DNA from: Zoogloea sp.
GTDB lineage: Bacteria; Pseudomonadota; Gammaproteobacteria; Burkholderiales; Rhodocyclaceae
DNA: 64,000 nucleotides
Assembly: GCA_016720685.1 (NCBI GenBank)
Contig: JADKKC010000015.1
Location: forward strand, 25,371 to 89,370
Reading direction: 5' to 3'
Shown: one piece after another, positions 26,619 through 35,443 of the stretch
Layout of the letters: each line of letters opens with the position of its first letter
Position numbering within the stretch: the stretch's first letter is position 1
The notes under the pieces: generated by a model
The model's input: the letters and a program-made list of their open reading frames with translations, nothing else
The model's database searches: none
What the model was told of the DNA's origin: nothing
Position numbers and translations under genes: made by a program

Positions 26619-26694
26619 GCGGCAGTAGCTCAGTTGGTAGAGCGCAACCTTGCCAAGGTTGAGGTCGAGAGTTCGAGACTCTTCTGCCGCTCCA
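26619..26694 (+). tRNA. tRNA-Gly (GCC)
   Basis: A 76-nt cloverleaf with encoded CCA-compatible end TCCA. Acceptor GCGGCAG pairs with CTGCCGC, the anticodon loop reads CTTGCCAAG with GCC, and the T-loop contains GTTCGAGAC. First of three identical copies in this cluster. Confidence 0.97.
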
Positions 26695-26736
26695 AAGGTT
26701 TTTGAAGAAAAGCGGTGCTTTTCTGTTGAGGTACAC

Positions 26737-26810
26737 GGCGCGATAGCAAAGCGGTTATGCACCGGATTGCAAATCCGTGTAGGTCGGTTCGACTCCGGCT
26801 CGCGCCTCCA
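26737..26810 (+). tRNA. tRNA-Cys (GCA)
   Basis: A 74-nt tRNA. Acceptor GGCGCGA pairs with TCGCGCC, the anticodon loop is GATTGCAAATC with GCA, and the T-loop is GGTTCGACTCC. Gly-Cys tRNA linkage after pgsA is common in proteobacteria. Confidence 0.97.
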
Positions 26811-26821
26811 GGTTTATCGAA

Positions 26822-26897
26822 GCGGCAGTAGCTCAGTTGGTAGAGCGCAACCTTGCCAAGGTTGAGGTCGAGAGTTCGAGACTCTTCTGCCGCTCCA
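26822..26897 (+). tRNA. tRNA-Gly (GCC), second copy
   Basis: Identical over all 76 bases to the copy at 26619. The spacer to the next copy is 38 bases with a short A-run, so the cluster is probably one transcript processed by RNases P and E. Confidence 0.97.
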
Positions 26898-26935
26898 AAA
26901 AAACTTCGGTTTGCGCCTCAAAAATTAGATTAAAA

Positions 26936-27011
26936 GCGGCAGTAGCTCAGTTGGTAGAGCGCAACCTTGCCAAGGTTGAGGTCGAGAGTTCGAGACTCTT
27001 CTGCCGCTCCA
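26936..27011 (+). tRNA. tRNA-Gly (GCC), third copy
   Basis: Identical to the two other Gly copies. Followed eight bases later by an intrinsic terminator, which closes the tRNA transcript. Confidence 0.97.
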
Positions 27012-27018
27012 GATAAAG

Positions 27019-27050
27019 AACGGGGAAAACGATGATTCGTTTTCCCCGTT
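27019..27050 (+). terminator. Intrinsic terminator of the tRNA cluster
   Basis: AACGGGGAAAACGA pairs with TCGTTTTCCCCGTT around a 4-base loop. The following T-rich stretch (27051-27098, imperfect TTTCTA/TTTCCA repeats) supplies the U tract and is otherwise without visible function. Confidence 0.8.
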
Positions 27051-27130
27051 TGCGTTTCTATTTCCATTTCTATTTCTACGTCCGTTTCTGTTTGTCTGTT
27101 GCGCATCCGCTGCTGATCCGCAGGTCGGCG

Positions 27131-27274
27131 TTGCCAAAGTTCAAACCTCGTTTCGCTTTCTGGCCCGGCGCCCTGCCGGATGTCGTCGCACGCCTGCAAG
27201 ATTCCCGTCGCCTGCCTGTCATCGGGCTTGCTTACGATCATCACGAACGATCACTTGCTTGGGGGCTGAAATGA
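27131..27274 (+). CDS. Possible small ORF, unrecognised
   Basis: From a TTG at 27131 the frame encodes about 47 residues beginning LPKFKPRFAFWPG and ending HHERSLAWGLK. I do not recognise it. Its stop overlaps the ATG of the next small frame (ATGA at 27271), which hints at translational coupling, but there is no clear ribosome-binding site. It may be a remnant. Low confidence. Confidence 0.2.
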   Translation: MPKFKPRFAFWPGALPDVVARLQDSRRLPVIGLAYDHHERSLAWGLK

Positions 27275-27393
27275 GGCGAATTCTGAAAACGGGGGTCAGG
27301 CGCGTCTTGCGCAATCTGTTCGGTCCGGGCATCGAAGCTTTTGTGGTCGATGAGGATTGGCAGGCCTTGCTGTTCGTGCCGGACAGCCGCTGA
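27271..27393 (+). CDS. Possible 40-residue ORF, unrecognised
   Basis: ATG at 27271 preceded by GGGGG; the peptide starts MRRILKTGVRRVLRNLFG and ends LLFVPDSR. The basic, amphipathic N-terminus is unusual. It stops just before a bidirectional terminator, which fits a short transcript end. No family is recognised. Confidence 0.25.
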   Translation: MRRILKTGVRRVLRNLFGPGIEAFVVDEDWQALLFVPDSR

Positions 27394-27395
27394 AG

Positions 27396-27427
27396 AAAAC
27401 GGGGAGGGCGCGAACCCTCCCCGTTTT
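27396..27427. terminator. Bidirectional intrinsic terminator
   Basis: AAAACGGGGAGGG (27396-27408) pairs perfectly with CCCTCCCCGTTTT (27415-27427), loop CGCGAA. With A-rich and T-rich arms it can work on both strands: for the small plus-strand frames and for the minus-strand catabolic operon whose last gene, the thiolase, ends at 27441. Confidence 0.88.
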
Positions 27428-27440
27428 CACGTCAGGCGGC

Positions 27441-28643
27441 TTAAACCCTTTCGATCACCACCGCGATGCCGTGGCCGACGCCGATGCACAGGCTCAGCAC
27501 GGCGTAGCGGCCGCCGCTGCGATGCAGCTGGCGGGCGGCCGTGAGCGCAAGGCGTGCGCCGGAAGCGCCGAGGGGGTGACCGAGGGCGATGGCGCCGCCG
27601 TTCGGGTTGAGGCGCGGGTCGTCAAAGGCGAGGCCGAGCAGCTTCAGGCAGCCGAGCACCTGGGGCGCGAAGGCTTCGTTGATCTCGATGACGTCCATGT
27701 CGGCGAGGCTTAGCCCGGCCCGCTCAAGGGCCTTTGGAATGGCGTAGGCCGGGCCGACGCCCATGATGCGCGGCTCCACGCCAGCGACCGCTCCGGCGAG
27801 GATGCGGGCGATCGGCTTCTGACCGGCTTTTTCGCCGGCTGCAGCGCTGCCGATCAGCACCGCAGCGGCACCGTCGTTGATACCCGAGGCATTGCCGGCA
27901 GTCACCACGCCGCCGGCCGCCAGCGGCTTGAGCCTGGAGAGACTGTCGAAATCGCTTTCGGGGCGCGGGTGTTCGTCATCGACCACCATTGCCGGCGGCG
28001 TCTTGCGGCCGGTTGGAACGGCGATCGGCAGGATTTCTCCCGCGTAAAAACCGGCGGCCCTGGCCGCGGCGTATTTCGCCTGGGAGCGGGCGGCGAAGCG
28101 GTCGGAATCCTCGCGGCCGAGGCCGAATTGCGCGGCGACGTTGTCGGCCGTTTCGGGCATCGTGTCCTTGCCGTATTGCTCGACGAGGCGCGGGTTGGGG
28201 AAGCGGGCGCCGATGGTGGTGTCGAAGACCTTGAAATCGCGTCCAAAGGCGGATTCCGACTTGGCAACGACGAAGGGCGCGCGGGTCATGCTTTCGACGC
28301 CGCCGGCCACGTAGAGCCCGCCTTCGCCGCAACTCACCGCGCGGGCGGTGTCCAGCACGGCGGCGAGGCCGCTGCCGCACAGGCGGTTGACCGTCTGGCC
28401 GGCCACTTCCGGCGGCAGGCCGGCGAGCAGGGCGGCATGGCGCGCGATATTGCGGCTGTCTTCGCCGGCCTGGCAGGCGCAGCCGAGGACCACGTCCTCG
28501 ATGTCTTCGGGGCGAAAGCCGGAGCGGGCGACCACTTCACGGATCACCGTGGCGGCCAGATCGTCGGGGCGCACGTTGGCGAGCTGGCCGGCGTGGCGGG
28601 TGATGGGGCTGCGCAGTCCGGCGTAGAGGTAGGCGTCGAGCAC
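27441..28643 (-). CDS. Thiolase, 3-oxoadipyl/3-oxoacyl-CoA type
   Basis: A 400-residue thiolase. The nucleophile cysteine is in VNRLCGSGLAAV (about 90), the histidine in GGAIALGHPLGASG (about 356) and the second cysteine in LSLCIGVGHGIA (about 386). The sequence style is that of PcaF/PaaJ (3-oxoadipyl-CoA thiolase), but close relatives also serve pimeloyl-CoA and acetoacetyl-CoA breakdown. As the last gene of the minus-strand cluster it would release acetyl-CoA in beta-oxidation of the ring-cleavage product. The precise chain length cannot be told from sequence. Confidence 0.88.
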   Translation of the reverse strand: MLDAYLYAGLRSPITRHAGQLANVRPDDLAATVIREVVARSGFRPEDIEDVVLGCACQAGEDSRNIARHAALLAGLPPEVAGQTVNRLCGSGLAAVLDTARAVSCGEGGLYVAGGVESMTRAPFVVAKSESAFGRDFKVFDTTIGARFPNPRLVEQYGKDTMPETADNVAAQFGLGREDSDRFAARSQAKYAAARAAGFYAGEILPIAVPTGRKTPPAMVVDDEHPRPESDFDSLSRLKPLAAGGVVTAGNASGINDGAAAVLIGSAAAGEKAGQKPIARILAGAVAGVEPRIMGVGPAYAIPKALERAGLSLADMDVIEINEAFAPQVLGCLKLLGLAFDDPRLNPNGGAIALGHPLGASGARLALTAARQLHRSGGRYAVLSLCIGVGHGIAVVIERV

Positions 28644-28662
28644 GATTTTTCCTTTGTGGCGT

Positions 28663-30180
28663 TCAGTTTTCGGGGGTCAGCAGGGACACGCCCAGGCGGG
28701 CGCGGCGGATCAGCCACGGGCTGGGGCGATAGCGCGGATCGCGGTAAAAGTCGTGGAGGGCGCCGAGGATCTCCAGCACGCTGCGGGCGCCGAGCGCGTC
28801 GCCGAAGGCGAGCGGGCCTTTCGGGTAGCCGAGGCCGAGGGTGACGGCATCGTCGATGTCGTCCGGCGTGGCGATGCGTTGCTGGGCGATGTCGCAGCCG
28901 ATGTTGACGATCATCGCCAGCACGCGCTGGGCGACGAAGCCAGGGCTGTCGTGGATCGTGGTGAGCGGCAGCCCGGCGTGGCCGAGGGCGGCCCGGGCGG
29001 CGTCGCGGAAGGCCGGCAGGGTGACCGGCGTGCTCATCAGCGTGATGTGCCGGGCAAGGCCGAGCGGGTCGACGGCCAGCGTGCGGCGGGCGTCGAGCCC
29101 TTCGGCGAGGGCCGCGGTGGTGGCGTCGTGACCAAGGGGCAGCACGATGCACACCGAGTCGGCGCCGGGGGTTTCGCCGTCGTCGACGCGGGCCTCGCAG
29201 GCCTTGATGAGGGCTAGCACCTGTTCGCGCCGGGACGGATCGCGCCGGCTGACCCACACCGGCGTGGTGCCGGCTGGCGGAATGGCTTCTTCCGGCACGG
29301 GCTGCGCCTTGCCGTCCACGTAGGTGTAGAAGCCGCGCCCGCTCTTGCGGCCGAGCAGGCCGGCGGCGAGGCGCTGGCGGGTGATCGGCGACGGGCGGTA
29401 ACGCGGCTCCTGGTAATACTGGCCATAGATGGATTCCATCACCGGGTGCGACACGTCGAGGCCGGTCAGGTCGAGCAGTTCGCACGGGCCCATGCGAAAG
29501 CCGGCGCCGCGCATGATGCGGTCCAGGTCGGCGGGCCGGGTGATGCCCTCGCCGAGAACGCGCAGGGATTCGGTGAGGTAGCCGCGGCCGGCGTGATTGA
29601 CGATGAAGCCCGGCGTGTCGCTGGCGCGCACGGGACGATGACCAATGCGGCGGGCGAGGCCGGTCAGGGCGTCGCCGACCCAGGCTTCGCCGACCACCGA
29701 GTCGATGATTTCGACGACCTTCATTAGCGGCACCGGGCTGAAAAAGTGAAAGCCGCCCATGCGGCCGGGCAGACGGCAGGCGGCGGCGATGTTGGTGACC
29801 GGCAGCGACGAGGTGTTGGTGGCGAGAATGCAGTCGTCGGCCACCACGTCTTCGAGCTGGCGGAACAGGTCGCGCTTGGCGTCGAGGTCTTCGACGATGG
29901 CTTCGACGACGACCCGGCAGCCGGCCAGATCTTTGAGCGCGTCGGCCACATGCAGGCGGGCGACGGCGGCAGCGACGGCCGCGGTGTCGAGCTTGCCCTT
30001 GGCGGCCAGCGTGCCGAGGGTGGTGGCGACGGCGGCGCGGGCTTCTTCGGCGGCGCCGCTGCGGGCGTCGAAGAGCCACACGTCGATGCCGGCCTGGGCG
30101 GAAATCTGGGCGATTCCGCGGCCCATCAGGCCGGTGCCGACGATGCCCAGCACGAGTTCGCCGGTGGTGGTGTTCAGCAT
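28663..30180 (-). CDS. 3-hydroxyacyl-CoA dehydrogenase, PaaH/PaaC-like
   Basis: A 505-residue NAD-dependent dehydrogenase starting with the Rossmann motif LGIVGTGLMGRGIAQ. The sequence has FHFFSPVPLMKVVEII with the catalytic histidine and two C-terminal 3HCDH domains (about 185-280 and 400-500), the duplicated-tail layout of PaaH (3-hydroxyadipyl-CoA dehydrogenase). In this cluster it would oxidise 3-hydroxypimeloyl-CoA or shorter dicarboxylyl intermediates. ATG at 30180 chosen over upstream frame. Four bases from the hydratase, hence cotranscribed. Confidence 0.88.
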   Translation of the reverse strand: MLNTTTGELVLGIVGTGLMGRGIAQISAQAGIDVWLFDARSGAAEEARAAVATTLGTLAAKGKLDTAAVAAAVARLHVADALKDLAGCRVVVEAIVEDLDAKRDLFRQLEDVVADDCILATNTSSLPVTNIAAACRLPGRMGGFHFFSPVPLMKVVEIIDSVVGEAWVGDALTGLARRIGHRPVRASDTPGFIVNHAGRGYLTESLRVLGEGITRPADLDRIMRGAGFRMGPCELLDLTGLDVSHPVMESIYGQYYQEPRYRPSPITRQRLAAGLLGRKSGRGFYTYVDGKAQPVPEEAIPPAGTTPVWVSRRDPSRREQVLALIKACEARVDDGETPGADSVCIVLPLGHDATTAALAEGLDARRTLAVDPLGLARHITLMSTPVTLPAFRDAARAALGHAGLPLTTIHDSPGFVAQRVLAMIVNIGCDIAQQRIATPDDIDDAVTLGLGYPKGPLAFGDALGARSVLEILGALHDFYRDPRYRPSPWLIRRARLGVSLLTPEN

Positions 30181-30184
30181 GGTT

Positions 30185-30955
30185 TTATTCCCCGGTGAAT
30201 TGCGGATCACGTTTTTCGAGGAAGGCGTGCATGCCTTCCTTCTGGTCGCGGCTGGCGAACAGCAGCTGGAAGGCCTTGCGCTCCAGCATCAGGCCGGTTT
30301 CGAGCGAGGCGTCTGCGCCGGCGATGAGCACTTCCTTGATCTGGGCGACGGCCAGCGGCGGGCGGCTGGCGATGAGGTGGGCGAGTTCCAGCGCGCGGGG
30401 GTGCACTTCGGCATCCGCCACCACTTCGCTGACCAGGCCCATGGCCGAGGCTTCATCCGCCGAAACCGGCAGTCCGGTAAGAACCATCTTCATGGCCTTG
30501 AACTTGCCGACGGCGCGGTTGAGCCGCTGGGTGCCGCCGGCGCCCGGCATGATGCCGACCTTGACCTCGGGCTGGCAGAACGAGGCGCTGCGGCCGGCAA
30601 CGATGATGTCGGCGTGCATCGCCAGTTCGCAGCCGCCGCCCCAGGCAAGGCCGCTTACCGCGGCGACCACCGGCTTCGGGCAGGCCGCCACGGTTTGCCA
30701 CAGCTTCTGGGTGTTGCGCAGCATGATCTCCACGGCGCCGCGATCGGCCATGTCGCGGATGTCGGCGCCGGCGGCAAAAACCGTGTCGCCGCCGGTCAGC
30801 ACGATGCAGCGCACGTCCGGATCCTGGCTCAGTGCGGCGAAATGTTCGGCCAGCCCGCTGCGGACTGCCTGGTTCAGCGCGTTGCGCGCTTCCGGACGAT
30901 TCATCCGGATGACGGCCACATGCGCGGATGGGCGTTCGACGATGACTTCGTTCAT
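30185..30955 (-). CDS. Enoyl-CoA hydratase, PaaF-like
   Basis: A 256-residue crotonase. The oxyanion-hole motifs are FAAGADIRDMAD and GLAWGGGCELAMHAD, and the acid/base glutamates lie in the segment that includes PEVKVGIMPGAGGTQRL. It hydrates enoyl-CoA in beta-oxidation and pairs with the dehydrogenase and thiolase genes downstream. The C-terminus DQKEGMHAFLEKRDPQF is typical. Divergent from the thioesterase-like frame. Confidence 0.9.
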   Translation of the reverse strand: MNEVIVERPSAHVAVIRMNRPEARNALNQAVRSGLAEHFAALSQDPDVRCIVLTGGDTVFAAGADIRDMADRGAVEIMLRNTQKLWQTVAACPKPVVAAVSGLAWGGGCELAMHADIIVAGRSASFCQPEVKVGIMPGAGGTQRLNRAVGKFKAMKMVLTGLPVSADEASAMGLVSEVVADAEVHPRALELAHLIASRPPLAVAQIKEVLIAGADASLETGLMLERKAFQLLFASRDQKEGMHAFLEKRDPQFTGE

Positions 30956-30997
30956 TTTCGGATTCCTGTCTGGTGTGTTCCGCGCGGCGGAACGGCG

Positions 30998-31402
30998 TTT
31001 AAAATCCCCGTCGCCCACTGCGATCCGGCCGGCATCGGCTTCTATCCCCGCTACGTCGAGCTGGTGAATGAAGTGGTGGAGGACTGGTGCAGGGACGGGC
31101 TCAGCGTGGGCTTTCACCAACTGCACGAGCAGCTGCGTTTTGGCCTGCCGGTGGCGCGCCTGGAGATGGAGTTCATGATTCCCAGCCGCTACGGCGACGT
31201 GCTCGATTTCTCGTTGCGCATCCTGCGCATCGGTGCGTCGTCGATGAGCATTGAGGTGCGCGCCACGGCGGAGGCGCGGCTGCGCTTCCGGGGCGAGCTG
31301 GTGGTCGCGATGATGTCGCTCGACAGCCTCCGCCCGGTGGTGATCGACGCCGGGTGGCGAGCCCGTTTCGAGCGTTACCTGGTGACGGCGGCGAGCGCCT
31401 GA
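30998..31402 (+). CDS. Acyl-CoA thioesterase, 4-hydroxybenzoyl-CoA thioesterase family (start unclear)
   Basis: Hot-dog-fold thioesterase with the catalytic loop AHCDPAGIGFYPRYVEL, followed by EVVEDWC and a C-terminal strand region. It would free CoA from dead-end acyl-CoAs of the pathway. No ATG, GTG or TTG lies near the homologous N-terminus: the family start should be just upstream of IPVAHCDP, but the codons there give none, and the nearest in-frame ATG (30920) lies inside the divergent hydratase gene. A missing few bases in the sequence or a non-canonical start is possible. The start coordinate is approximate. Confidence 0.7.
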   Translation, partial: FKIPVAHCDPAGIGFYPRYVELVNEVVEDWCRDGLSVGFHQLHEQLRFGLPVARLEMEFMIPSRYGDVLDFSLRILRIGASSMSIEVRATAEARLRFRGELVVAMMSLDSLRPVVIDAGWRARFERYLVTAASA

Positions 31403-31436
31403 AGCCCTGCGGCGTGCGCATTCCGCCGTTCCGCTC

Positions 31437-32126
31437 TTACGGGTGGAAGCTGACGAACTCCGGCACCGCCACGCGTCCGGTCAGGAGCGCGTTTTCCGGC
31501 GCGGCAGGGTTGGCGTAGCCGAGCGCGATGCCCGCCACCACCTGCTCGTTCTCTGGCAAGCGCAGCAGTTCGGTGATGATGCGGTGATAGTCGATCCATG
31601 CCGCCTGGGCGCAGGTGGCGAGGCCGCGGGCGGTGGCGGCGAGCATCACGTTCTGCATGAACATGCCGTAGTCGAGCCAGCTGCCCTGGGCGAGGCGGCG
31701 GTCGATGGTGAACATCAGCCCCACCGGCGCCCCGAAGAACTCGAAGTTCTTGCGCATCTGGGCCAGCATGCGGGGTTTTTCTCCGCGGGCGATGCCCAGC
31801 ACGCCGTAAAGATCGCCGCCACATTTGCGCCGGCGTGCGAGGTAGGGCTCGAAGAATTCGGTGGGGTAGTAGTTGTATTCCGCGGTGTGGCTGCCGTCGG
31901 CGGCGTCGAAGGCGGCACACCCCCCGTCGATGAGCTTTTGCCGCGTGGCGCCGGTGAGCACATGCACGCGCCAGGGCTGGATGTTGTTGCCCGACGGCGC
32001 ATTGGCGGCAACGCGGAGGATGTCCTCGATCTCGTCGCGGGCAACGGGCGTGGGGAGGAAGGCGCGGATCGAGTGGCGGTCGAGCATGACCTGATCGACG
32101 GCCGTGCTCAAGCGGGTGTTGGTCAT
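31437..32126 (-). CDS. Nitroreductase-family flavoprotein
   Basis: A 229-residue FMN oxidoreductase. The N-terminal motif DRHSIRAFLPTPV binds FMN phosphate, followed by ANAPSGNNIQPWRVHVLTG and, near the C-terminus, GIALGYANP. This nitroreductase subgroup often sits in aromatic or cyclic acid catabolic clusters, where the role is not settled (quinone or enone reduction is possible). It ends 34 bases from the convergent thioesterase and lies 31 bases after gcdH. Confidence 0.85.
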   Translation of the reverse strand: MTNTRLSTAVDQVMLDRHSIRAFLPTPVARDEIEDILRVAANAPSGNNIQPWRVHVLTGATRQKLIDGGCAAFDAADGSHTAEYNYYPTEFFEPYLARRRKCGGDLYGVLGIARGEKPRMLAQMRKNFEFFGAPVGLMFTIDRRLAQGSWLDYGMFMQNVMLAATARGLATCAQAAWIDYHRIITELLRLPENEQVVAGIALGYANPAAPENALLTGRVAVPEFVSFHP

Positions 32127-32157
32127 TGGGTCGTCTCTCAGGTCAGGCAGGGTGGGC

Positions 32158-33344
32158 TTAGTTGGCGAAGGCGGCGATGCCGGTCTGGGCGCGGCCGAGG
32201 ATCAGCGCGTGCACGTCGTGGGTGCCCTCGTAGGTATTCACGACTTCCAGGTTGACCAGGTGGCGGGCCACGCCGAACTCGTCGGAGATGCCGTTGCCGC
32301 CCATCATGTCGCGGGCCATGCGAGCGATGTCCAGGCCTTGCCGCAGCTGTTGCGTTTCATGATGGAGGTAATTTCCACACAGGCAGTGCCGGCGTCTTTC
32401 ATACGGCCGAGTTGCAAACAGCCCTGTAGTCCGAGCGAAATTTCGGTCAACATGTCGGCGAGTTTCTTTTGCACCAGCTGGTTGGCAGCCAGCGGTTTGC
32501 CGAACTGCTTGCGGTCCATGGTGTACTGGCGGGCGCGGCTGTAGCAGTCTTCTGCCGCGCCCAAAGCGCCCCAGGCGATGCCGTAGCGGGCCGAGTTGAG
32601 GCAGGTGAACGGGCCCTTCAGGCCACGCACATCGGGGAAGGCGTTTTCTTCGGGGCAAAACACTTCGTCCAACACAATTTCACCGGTGATGCTGGCGCGC
32701 AAGCCAACCTTGCCGTGGATGGAGGGGGCGCTCAGGCCCTTCCAGCCTTTTTCCAGCACAAAACCGCGAATTGAACCTTCATCGTCTTTGGCCCAGACCA
32801 CGAACACATCGGCTATGGGGGAATTGGTGATCCACATCTTGGCGCCACTCAGCGAGTAGCCGCCAGGCACTTTCTTGGCGCGCGTGATCATGCTGCCGGG
32901 GTCGGAGCCGTGGTTCGGCTCGGTCAGGCCGAAACAGCCGATCCATTCGCCGGTGGCCAGTTTGGGCAGGTATTTCTGCTTGGTGGCTTCGGTGCCGAAT
33001 TCATTGATCGGCACCATCACCAGCGAGGACTGCACGCTCATCATGGAGCGGTATCCGGAATCACACGCTTCCACTTCGCGCGCCACCAGGCCGTAGCAGA
33101 CATAGTTCATGCCGGCGCCACCGTATTCTTCGGGGATGGTCGCACCGAGCAGGCCGAGTTCGCCCATCTCGCGGAAGATCGCCAGGTCGGTGTGTTCGTT
33201 GCGGAACGCTTCGAGCACGCGGGGCGCCAGCTTGTCCTGGGAGTAGGCGCGGGCGGTGTCGCGGATCATGCGTTCTTCGTCAGTCAGTTGCTGATCGAGG
33301 AGCAGCGGGTCGTCCCATTGGAAGCGGGTGGTGGTTTTGGACAT
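32158..33344 (-). CDS. gcdH: Glutaryl-CoA dehydrogenase (one-base frameshift)
   Basis: Decarboxylating acyl-CoA dehydrogenase converting glutaryl-CoA to crotonyl-CoA, 395 residues after correction. Signatures: FGLTEPNHGSDPGSM, KMWITNSPIADVFVVWAKDD, MDRKQFGKPLAANQLVQ, and the C-terminal GGNGISDEFGVARHL and NTYEGTHDVHALILG. The catalytic Glu is in NTYEGT. A C is missing at about 32333-32336 (AAGGCCTGGAC where GCCCTGGAC is expected), so the frame changes at residue about 336. The base composition also changes near this point (see findings). It would process the glutaryl-CoA made from pimeloyl-CoA. Confidence 0.9.
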
Positions 33345-33407
33345 GGTGGTTTGCTTTGCAAAAGTGGGTCAGCGGCTGCGCAGGCCATGGATGAACAGGA
33401 AGTGAAA

Positions 33408-34558
33408 TTAGGCGGCGTCGCGCAACAGGTTTTGGGCGATCACCAGTTGCTGGATCTGGGTGGTGCCCTCGAACAGTCGGAACAGGCGCACATCGCGGTA
33501 GAAGCGCTCGATGCCGTATTCGGCCAGGTAACCGGCGCCGCCAAAAATCTGCACCGCGCGGTCGGCGACGCGGCCACACATCTCAGACGCAAACATTTTG
33601 GCGCAGGCTGCCTCGGTGCTGACGTTCAAGCCGTCGTCACGGCGGCGGGCGGCGTCCAGCACCATGCAGCGCGCGGCATATATTTCGGCATGGCTGTCAG
33701 CTAGCATGGCCTGTATCAACTGGAACTCACCAATTGCCTTGCCGAACTGCTTGCGCTCCTTGGCGTAGCGGATGGCGTCACGCAAAATGCGCTCGGCCGC
33801 ACCCACGCTGGCTGCGGCAATATTGATACGCCCCTTGTCCAGCACCTTCATCGCGGTCTTGAAGCCAATGCCTTCTACGCCACCAATCAGGTTGCTGGCA
33901 GGGATGCGCACGTTGTCAAAAATCACGTCACAGGTGTGCGCACCCTTCTGCCCCATCTTCTTGTCGATGTTGCCCAGTGACAGGCCTGGGGCGCCGCGCT
34001 CGACGATGAAGGCGGAGATGCCGTCGGCGCCCTTCTTGGTTGAGTCGGTGCGTGCCATCACGGTGAAGATGCCGGCTTCGGGGGCGTTGGTGATGTAGCG
34101 TTTGGTGCCGTTGAGCACGTAAAAGTCGCCGTCTTCACAGCGCTGGTACGCAGGCTGCCGGCATCCGAACCGCTGTCCGGTTCGGTCAGTGCAAAGGAGC
34201 CGATGATTTCGCCGGTGGCAATTTTGGGCAGGTAGAAGTCTTTCTGAGCCGGCGTGCCGTCAATCACGATGCCCTGGCCGCCGATGCCGTTGTTGGTGGC
34301 AAACAGCGAGCGGAAGGCGGGCGAGGTTTGCGAAACCGCAAAACCTGCCATCACTTCCTCCTCCATGGTCAGGCCCATACCGCCATAGGCCTCGGGAATG
34401 GACATGCCAAAGAGACCCAATTCCTTCATGTCGGCAACCACATCGTCGGGGATCTGGTCGGTTTCGGCCACATGGGCTTCCATCGGTACCAGCCGCTCGG
34501 TTACAAAGCGCGAAATGGTATCGAGCAACAGGCTAATGGTTTCCCGGTCTCTGATCAT
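33408..34558 (-). CDS. Acyl-CoA dehydrogenase, probable pimeloyl-CoA step (one-base frameshift)
   Basis: A 383-residue acyl-CoA dehydrogenase after correction. FALTEPDSGSDAGSLRTSAV is the flavin/substrate motif and VMARTDSTKKGADGISAF, RKQFGKAIGEFQLIQ and RLFEGTTQIQQLVIAQ follow. One base is missing at about 34131-34133, where KDGDFYVLNG is expected. The substrate is not certain: known pimeloyl-CoA dehydrogenases (PimCD) have two subunits, while this gene is single, so dehydrogenation of pimeloyl-CoA is an inference from its position after badI. Confidence 0.82.
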
Positions 34559-34606
34559 GGTGCTGTCCTGGTGCGTGCTAAGGGCTGTGATTGAACGGGT
34601 CGTGAC

Positions 34607-35394
34607 TTACTTGGTGAACTGGCGGAAGTTGGGCTTGCGTTTTTCGCGAAAAGCGTTGCCACCTTCGGCCGACTCTGCGGTTTCGTAATACATCTTCAGT
34701 GCGTGCATGGCCAGGCCACCCATACCGCGGATCATTTCGGTATCCACGTTGAACGACTTCTTGGCCAGGGCCAGTGCGGGGGGGCTCTTTTCAAGAATCT
34801 CGTCGCACCATTTCTTCACTTCGGCGTCGAGCTGGTCCTGCGGCACCACCGCATTCACGAGGCCCATCTCGAGGGCTTGCTGGGCGCTGTAGCGGCGGCA
34901 CAGATACCAGATTTCGCGAGCCTTCTTTTCGCCGACGACGCGGGCGAGGAGGGCGGTGCCGAAACCGGGATCGACCGAGCCGACGCGCGGGCCGGCCTGG
35001 CCGAGCTGGGCGTTGTCGGAGGCGATGGCCAGATCGCAGATGGTGACCAGCACGTTGCCGCCGCCGATGGCAAAACCATTGACGCGGGCGATGACTGGCT
35101 TGGAGCAGTCGCGGATGGCGCTCTGCACTTCTTCGATCGGCAGGCCGATGATGCCGCGGCCACCGTAGCCGCCGTCCTGGGTGCCCTGGTCGCCGCCGGT
35201 GCAGAAGGCTTTTTCGCCGGCGCCGGTGAGCACGACCACGCCGATGGAGCGGTCGTAGTCCGCATCCTTGAAGGCGTGGATCATTTCCTCGCAGGTGTTG
35301 GCGGTGAAGGCGTTGTAGGCCTTCGGGCGGTTGATGGTGATGGTGGCAATACCGTCAACCTTGGTGTAGAGGATGTCGGTGGTGTGTACCTCAT
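34607..35394 (-). CDS. badI: 2-ketocyclohexanecarboxyl-CoA hydrolase BadI
   Basis: A crotonase-fold ring-cleaving hydrolase close to MenB, 262 residues if the start at 35394 is right. Diagnostic segments are AFCTGGDQGTQDGGYGGRG, PVIARVNGFAIGGGNVL, PRVGSVDPGFGTALLARVVG and REIWYLCRRYSAQQA. They match the Rhodopseudomonas palustris BadI sequence as I remember it. It hydrolyses 2-ketocyclohexanecarboxyl-CoA to pimeloyl-CoA, opening the ring. The ATG at 35394 is one base out of frame with the body (an AC-rich stretch around 35380-35390 has probably lost or gained bases). A 29-G run lies just upstream. Confidence 0.9.
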
Positions 35395-35443
35395 GAAGGT
35401 TTCTGTTGTCAGGGGATAAGTTGAAGTGGAAGTCGCTAGGGGT

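Noticed and set aside
27051..27098. TTTCTA-type repeats as a CRISPR or tandem array
   Set aside because: Units are six bases and degenerate, with no spacers; only a low-complexity U tract.
28544..30079. A 511-codon Arg/Pro-rich frame on the minus strand in another register
   Set aside because: It is an out-of-frame shadow of the 3-hydroxyacyl-CoA dehydrogenase.
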